Below the pieces are notes generated by a model. It was given only the letters and a program-made list of their open reading frames with translations, had not been told where the DNA came from and did no database searches. Of a stretch of DNA of 64,000 nt, positions 59,994 to 64,000 are shown in pieces. Every line of letters begins with the position of its first letter. The first letter of the stretch is position 1. Position numbers and translations under genes: made by a program. This DNA comes from Xanthobacteraceae bacterium (lineage in GTDB: Bacteria > Pseudomonadota > Alphaproteobacteria > Rhizobiales > Xanthobacteraceae). Location: positions 1,674,001 through 1,738,000 of the forward strand of contig CP075369.1 in the NCBI GenBank assembly GCA_019454205.1. The letters run 5' to 3'.

Positions 59994-60864
59994 TCCAGTT
60001 CACGAGCAGTACGCCCGCAACGCACAGCGCCATACCGATCAACGCCCACAAACCAAGCTGCTCGCCGAACAATGCATAGGACATCACCGCGGTCGTCGGC
60101 GGCGTGAGGTAGAATAGCGAGACCACCCTAGTCGCCGCTGCGCGGCGGATCAGCATGTAAAGCAGCACGATCGCGCCGCATGAGAGTACGAACACATTCC
60201 ACGCCACCGGCACCCAGAACGCCGCAACGTGCTCGACGCGCATGTCCTCGAACAGAAACGCGCCCGCGCCTGCCAGCAGTGCGGCAGCCGCGTATTGCAC
60301 CGGCATCGCTGCGATAAAATCGGTGCCACCGCCGAAACGCTTCTGGTAGATCGTGCCGAGCGTGATGCCGAGAAGTGCGATTACGATGCCCGCCCAGCCG
60401 TAAAGCGTGGTATCGCCCGCCGCCTTCCCGCGCACGACGAGCCACACGCCGACCAGCCCAAGCGCGAGACCCATCCATTGCAGCAACTGCACACGCTCGC
60501 CGAGTAGCCGGTTCGCAAGCGTGGACGTGAGGATCGGTTGCAGTCCGACCATGAGCGCGGCAATCCCGGCCGGCATGCCGGTCGCCATCGCAACCGCAAC
60601 GCCGCAGAGATACGCGCCGTGGACCAGAAAGCCGCTGACCGCGTTGTGCAGGAACTCGATCCCGCGCGGCATCCCGGCGCGCAAGACCGTTGCAAGCAGC
60701 GCCATCACCACCGCTGCAAGGCCGAGCCGGATCGCTACGAAGGTCATCGCATCGGCATGCGCAAGCGCATATTTGTTCGCGATGAAGCCGGTGCTCCACA
60801 GCAGCACGAACAGCGCGGGCGCTGCCTTGACCAAGGCGTCGAGGTTGCGGGAATTGGTTGACAT
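59968..60864 (-). CDS. EamA/DMT-superfamily transporter
   Basis: A 298-residue integral membrane protein with about ten helices and the duplicated EamA layout (PALFVLLWSTGFIANKYALA early, then WAGIVIALLGITLGTIYQKR starting the second half). Members export or import small metabolites, and substrates cannot be predicted. ATG 60864 is accepted. It overlaps the adhC terminator at its 3' end. Confidence 0.9.
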   Translation of the reverse strand: MSTNSRNLDALVKAAPALFVLLWSTGFIANKYALAHADAMTFVAIRLGLAAVVMALLATVLRAGMPRGIEFLHNAVSGFLVHGAYLCGVAVAMATGMPAGIAALMVGLQPILTSTLANRLLGERVQLLQWMGLALGLVGVWLVVRGKAAGDTTLYGWAGIVIALLGITLGTIYQKRFGGGTDFIAAMPVQYAAAALLAGAGAFLFEDMRVEHVAAFWVPVAWNVFVLSCGAIVLLYMLIRRAAATRVVSLFYLTPPTTAVMSYALFGEQLGLWALIGMALCVAGVLLVNWKAAPSAAT

Positions 60865-60938
60865 CGCGGGCTACGAAAATTGGCCAGCCCTTCTGCCAGC
60901 CTTCGGGGCGGCTTACAAACCGCCCGCGTGCAATGCCG

Positions 60939-62399
60939 CTATGCCCGGAGCCGCGCCATGTCGTCCGCGAACGAGCGAACGCGCGCGCGGATGCGGCTGG
61001 TCTGGTCGGCGACCGCATTCGCAGCCTCGCTGAGATCGGCCGAGGAGCGGCTTGCCTTTTCCGCAACCGCCTCGATCTGGCCGAGAGAAGCCGAAACCTC
61101 CCCGATGCCGCCCGCCACCGAGCTGACGTTGCCCGCAATCTCGCGTGCTGAAGCGACCTGTTCTTCGACCGCATTTGCAATGCGGGACGAGAATGCGTCG
61201 AGTTGCGAAATGGTGCCAGAAATTTCCTGAATCGCAGTCACCGATTTCCCGGTCGCCTGCTGCATCGCCTCGATGCGCGAAGCGATGTCCTGCGTGGCTT
61301 TGGCGGTTTGCGCGGCAAGCGCTTTCACTTCCTGCGCCACTACGGCGAAACCCCTGCCCGTTTCGCCCGCGCGCGCGGCTTCGATGGTTGCGTTCAGCGC
61401 GAGCAGATTGGTTTGTCCCGCGATGGCCGAAATCAGGCTGGTCACGCTGCCGATTTCTTCCGCCACTTTCGCCATTTCGTCGATGGTGCCAGTAGTCACC
61501 GCCGCCTGCGAAACCGCGTCGCCTGCAAGGCGCGACGACTCGGACACGGATGCACCGACTTCGGCGATGGTTTGCGCCAGCGACTCGCCCGCTTCCGCGA
61601 CGGTTTTCACCTGTATCGAAGTTTCTTCCGTGATTGCTGCGACTTTTACCGACTCCGAACTGGCATTATCGGCAGCGTCATTCAAACCTTGCGCGTTCCC
61701 CTGCAGATTGCGCGCGGCACCGTGGAGAATCTCGACCGACTCCGCCATCTCGCGCTCGAAGCGATCAAGCAGTTGCTGCAACTCTTTTGCGTGAGACGTG
61801 GAGAGCTTCAGGTCTTCGCTACGGCTCACGGCCAGTTGTTTCAGTTCAAGCGCGGAGCGATCAGACCTCGCCCGCTCCTCGAAGGCTTCTTCGAACGTCC
61901 GGCGAATGACGATGCTGATACCGACCAGCATCACGGTTTCAACGACGACCACGACGGCGTGAACCATAACCCGTATGAAATCGCTACCGCCCGGATAGAG
62001 CGCGCCCGGTAACAGGAAATTGAGTGTAAGATGATGAACCGCTGTCAGGCCTGCAGCGAGCAGAATAGGCCTCCAGTCGCAAAAGCCGGAAAGCATTGCG
62101 AGCACCGCGAAATAATAGAAGTGCGCTTCGATCTGCCACGCATGACCGCTCAGCAAAAACACCGCGAGCGAAGTCTGGCCTACCAGCGCAACCGCAAGCG
62201 CATAGGCAATTACCGGCATAGGCCGGTTGAGCAGAAACAGCACCGTGGGCAGCCCGGCCATCGCGAAAGCAACCGAAACGATGGCCGATGCTTCTTTTCC
62301 AGTAGCCCAGGCGATGAGTGCGATCACGGGCACATGCAGCGCGGAAAGCGAGATAAGCGCGATGGCAACGGTTCGCTGAAACTGCTCCAGCCTGTTCAT
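60939..62399 (-). CDS. methyl-accepting chemotaxis-type receptor
   Basis: A 486-residue receptor. Five or six hydrophobic segments in the first 180 residues form an integral membrane sensor with no large periplasmic domain and no clear HAMP. The cytoplasmic signalling hairpin contains the tip NLLALNATIEAARAGETGRG with VVAQEVKALAAQTAKAT. It would signal to CheA/CheW. ATG 62399 overlaps the stop of the upstream small gene (ATGA). No che genes are nearby. Confidence 0.88.
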   Translation of the reverse strand: MNRLEQFQRTVAIALISLSALHVPVIALIAWATGKEASAIVSVAFAMAGLPTVLFLLNRPMPVIAYALAVALVGQTSLAVFLLSGHAWQIEAHFYYFAVLAMLSGFCDWRPILLAAGLTAVHHLTLNFLLPGALYPGGSDFIRVMVHAVVVVVETVMLVGISIVIRRTFEEAFEERARSDRSALELKQLAVSRSEDLKLSTSHAKELQQLLDRFEREMAESVEILHGAARNLQGNAQGLNDAADNASSESVKVAAITEETSIQVKTVAEAGESLAQTIAEVGASVSESSRLAGDAVSQAAVTTGTIDEMAKVAEEIGSVTSLISAIAGQTNLLALNATIEAARAGETGRGFAVVAQEVKALAAQTAKATQDIASRIEAMQQATGKSVTAIQEISGTISQLDAFSSRIANAVEEQVASAREIAGNVSSVAGGIGEVSASLGQIEAVAEKASRSSADLSEAANAVADQTSRIRARVRSFADDMARLRA

Positions 62400-62740
62400 T
62401 CTGCACCATTGGATTGGAACGGCCTCAGACAAGCCGCGAGTTTTTGCGGATCGGCAACAAACCACGCGCCATTAGCGCGAACGTTACCGGAATAATTTTG
62501 AGTTTCTGGAGCGACGACGGCGACGAACGGCCATGCGCCATAACGCACGAAACGTCCCCCGGCTTCCGTGGCCCGCTCGAACGCCGCCTTGGCGTCGGTC
62601 CAGGGCGGAAAGATCACTGCCACGGCTTGTCCCGGTTCGCGTGGCGAGAGTGACATCCCCGCGACCCAGATAAGCGTGAAGGCGGCAACCGAGAAAATTG
62701 CGGTAAAATCGGCCAAGCCGTTTTTCAGTATTTTGTTCAC
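62396..62740 (-). CDS. small protein coupled to the chemotaxis receptor
   Basis: A 114-residue protein: a probable signal anchor near its N-terminus (FTAIFSVAAFTLIWVAGMSL), then a periplasmic-type domain with GRFVRYGAWPFVAVVAPE and the ending CLRPFQSNGAE. I chose GTG 62740; GTG 62782 is also in frame, neither with a convincing ribosome site. Its stop overlaps the receptor start by 4 bp, so the two are co-translated, and it may supply the receptor with a sensory subunit. No family is recognised. Confidence 0.6.
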   Translation of the reverse strand: MNKILKNGLADFTAIFSVAAFTLIWVAGMSLSPREPGQAVAVIFPPWTDAKAAFERATEAGGRFVRYGAWPFVAVVAPETQNYSGNVRANGAWFVADPQKLAACLRPFQSNGAE

Positions 62741-62878
62741 GACAGCGGACTTACCGGCACCAAACCCATCACCGGTTACCACCCGTAGGGTTAACGAGCG
62801 GTTGCGAGTTCCATTTTCGGTCCGTCCGCATCGGGGCTTAACGAGGTCTTAATTTCTAAAGAACAAAGTACCGGGAAT

Positions 62879-63292
62879 ATGCAGGCAGCTTCCAAAATGC
62901 TCGAACAAAGACAAGTTCTGCGTCACAGAACATTTCTTCAGGGCCGCGTTCTCTACAACGGCGGCCGGTCTAGCATTGACTGCATCATTCGCGAACTGAC
63001 CGAGGAAGGCGCGCGGCTGGTTTTCTCCGGCAGCGCCCCGCTACCCCATACCTTCGAACTCAACATCCCGAACCGCGACCAGACTATCCGTGTCGAGATT
63101 GTCTGGAACCACGGCAACGAGGTCGGCGTAAAATTCGCCCCCAACGCGGAAGCGCCGAATATCGTACCGGCTCTCGCGCCCGCTGCATCGCCCGGCACGC
63201 ATGGCACCGCGATGGAGCGCATCGAGAAACTGGAACGCGAACTGGCGTCCCTGCGCCGCCGGATCGCCGATCTCGAAGCCAAGAACGGCTAG
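62879..63292 (+). CDS. PilZ-domain c-di-GMP-binding protein
   Basis: A 137-residue protein: R-x-x-x-R in RQVLRHR near residue 11, then strands including CIIRELTEEGARLVF in the place of the D/N-x-S-x-x-G motif, here E-L-T-E-E-G. The beta-barrel continues through LNIPNRDQTIRVEIVW. The C-terminal 30 residues are a coiled coil (ERIEKLERELASLRRRIADL). c-di-GMP binding is likely though the second motif is variant. A chemotaxis receptor is divergent from it. Confidence 0.87.
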   Translation: MQAASKMLEQRQVLRHRTFLQGRVLYNGGRSSIDCIIRELTEEGARLVFSGSAPLPHTFELNIPNRDQTIRVEIVWNHGNEVGVKFAPNAEAPNIVPALAPAASPGTHGTAMERIEKLERELASLRRRIADLEAKNG

Positions 63293-63321
63293 CGAAACCG
63301 GCGAGCGGCAGCGGCGCTGCC

Positions 63322-63588
63322 TTACGCCTTTTCGTTTCCGATACCGGACAGCAGATAACCGAGCAGCGCGCCGATCAGGGCGCCTACCGCGCTCGGCTCC
63401 AGCACCTTCTCCAGCCCCAGAATCAGGATCAGCGGCGCGAGCACCGCGATCGCGAGGATCTGGATGGTACGGACCCCGATCACACCGCCATCCCGATGCC
63501 GCTGATACATAACTGCGGCGATGGCGATGGGGATCGTAAGCGCGGCAATGATCTCGATCCAGAACCGCGCGGCATACATTGTGTTCAT
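63322..63588 (-). CDS. small membrane protein, unknown function
   Basis: An 88-residue protein with two or three hydrophobic helices (FWIEIIAALTIPIAIAAVMY, IQILAIAVLAPLILILGL, and the C-terminal ALIGALLGYLLSG). AGGAGGG is five bases before ATG 63588. It ends at GIGNEKA. Its function is unknown. It is divergent from the GST at the edge of the window. Confidence 0.76.
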   Translation of the reverse strand: MNTMYAARFWIEIIAALTIPIAIAAVMYQRHRDGGVIGVRTIQILAIAVLAPLILILGLEKVLEPSAVGALIGALLGYLLSGIGNEKA

Positions 63589-63670
63589 GACAGCCCTCCT
63601 GCCTTGGACATTGAAGCGTATATAAGGGACGCATACAAAAGCGGCCCCTGTCGCGAACGAAGGAACCGGA

Positions 63671-64000
63671 ATGATCGACCTTTACACCTGGACAACGCCG
63701 AACGGACGGAAAGTTTCCATTGCTCTGGAAGAAATGGGCCTGCCCTACACGGTCCACTCCATCGACATCGGCAAGAACGAGCAGTTCGCGCCCGACTTCC
63801 TCAAGATCAGTCCGAACAACCGCATCCCGGCCATCGTCGACCGCGAAACGAATTATTCCCTGTTCGAATCGGGGGCGATTCTCATGTATCTCGCCGAAAA
63901 GTCCGGCAAGCTGATGCCCAAGGACGTCCCGTCGCGCTATCGCGTGGTTGAGTGGCTCATGTGGCAGATGGGCGGCCTCGGCCCGATGCTCGGACAAGCC
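63671..64000 (+). CDS. glutathione S-transferase, partial at the window edge
   Basis: At least 110 residues of a GST of the YfcG/YghU (nu-class) type. The glutathione-binding N-terminus is LYTWTTPNGRKVSIALEE, where the threonine-asparagine of TPNG contacts the thiol, with RIPAIVDRE (cis-proline) and FESGAILMYLAE following. AGGA precedes ATG 63671. The C-terminal helical domain lies beyond the window. Confidence 0.9.
   Translation, partial: MIDLYTWTTPNGRKVSIALEEMGLPYTVHSIDIGKNEQFAPDFLKISPNNRIPAIVDRETNYSLFESGAILMYLAEKSGKLMPKDVPSRYRVVEWLMWQMGGLGPMLGQA

Overview
The window is a GC-rich chromosomal segment of an alphaproteobacterium, most likely of the order Hyphomicrobiales (Rhizobiales; Bradyrhizobiaceae/Xanthobacteraceae-like). 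The evidence is the gene content: EipB (DUF1849), ClpS-ClpA, a phasin, MipZ instead of Min proteins, DUF1489, a Tad-type vWA protein pair, biotin-dependent acyl-CoA carboxylases, and three sites shaped like EcfG general-stress promoters. It looks like ordinary core and semi-core chromosome. I see no prophage, insertion sequence, CRISPR array, rRNA operon or replication origin. One tRNA gene, tRNA-Leu(GAG), is present.

Layout. 0-5 kb: a partial eipB-like gene, then ridA-like, glycerophosphodiesterase, a FemAB/GNAT-like protein carrying a 4 x 21-bp in-frame repeat, HIT, and azlCD. 5-8 kb: clpA and clpS. 8-11 kb: two tandem paralogous Tad/vWA proteins, then a phasin gene with a palindrome-studded promoter. 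11-17 kb: a D,D-carboxypeptidase with a SPOR domain, a J-domain/vWA/MipZ cluster and panC. 17-23 kb: mccA with DUF1489, and kup. 23-26 kb: several tiny genes, two of them behind a perfect EcfG-type promoter, then a pair of related membrane proteins. 26-30 kb: an acyl-CoA dehydrogenase with mccB, and a GST. 30-36 kb: DoxX, rhodanese, DUF599, tetR-hydrolase, a lower-GC bicistron containing a Cas2/SinR-like protein, an aldo/keto reductase and an RraA-like aldolase. 36-45 kb: two LprI-like proteins coupled to queC, a thioesterase-thioesterase-ivd operon divergent from a tetR, a GGDEF/EAL protein, mgtE, tRNA-Leu, an orphan FliN-like protein and lipB. 45-50 kb: a small stress-type gene, then pccA heading a tight chain (DUF805, gamma-glutamylcyclotransferase-like, acylphosphatase). 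50-64 kb: a glyoxalase-fold dioxygenase, SDR/AraC, chaA, Rrf2-methyltransferase, a 1-Cys peroxiredoxin, a GNAT/JmjC-cupin operon, glutathione-dependent formaldehyde dehydrogenase, EamA, a chemotaxis receptor, PilZ and a partial GST.

How the genes fit together. Leucine and odd-chain acyl-CoA catabolism is the main metabolic theme: ivd, mccA, mccB and pccA are all here but split over four transcription units across 31 kb. Envelope maintenance (EipB, SPOR carboxypeptidase, LprI-like proteins), division-site control (MipZ), c-di-GMP signalling (GGDEF/EAL, PilZ), ion transport (Kup, MgtE, ChaA) and oxidative or aldehyde stress (peroxiredoxin, GSTs, AdhC) make up the rest. Many neighbours overlap by ATGA/GTGA, so translational coupling is common.

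The most novel candidates are the Cas2/SinR-like bicistron at about 34 kb, the EcfG-type promoters feeding tiny uncharacterised genes, the paired palindromes in the phasin promoter, and the GNAT/JmjC operon. No complete undescribed system is provable from sequence alone.
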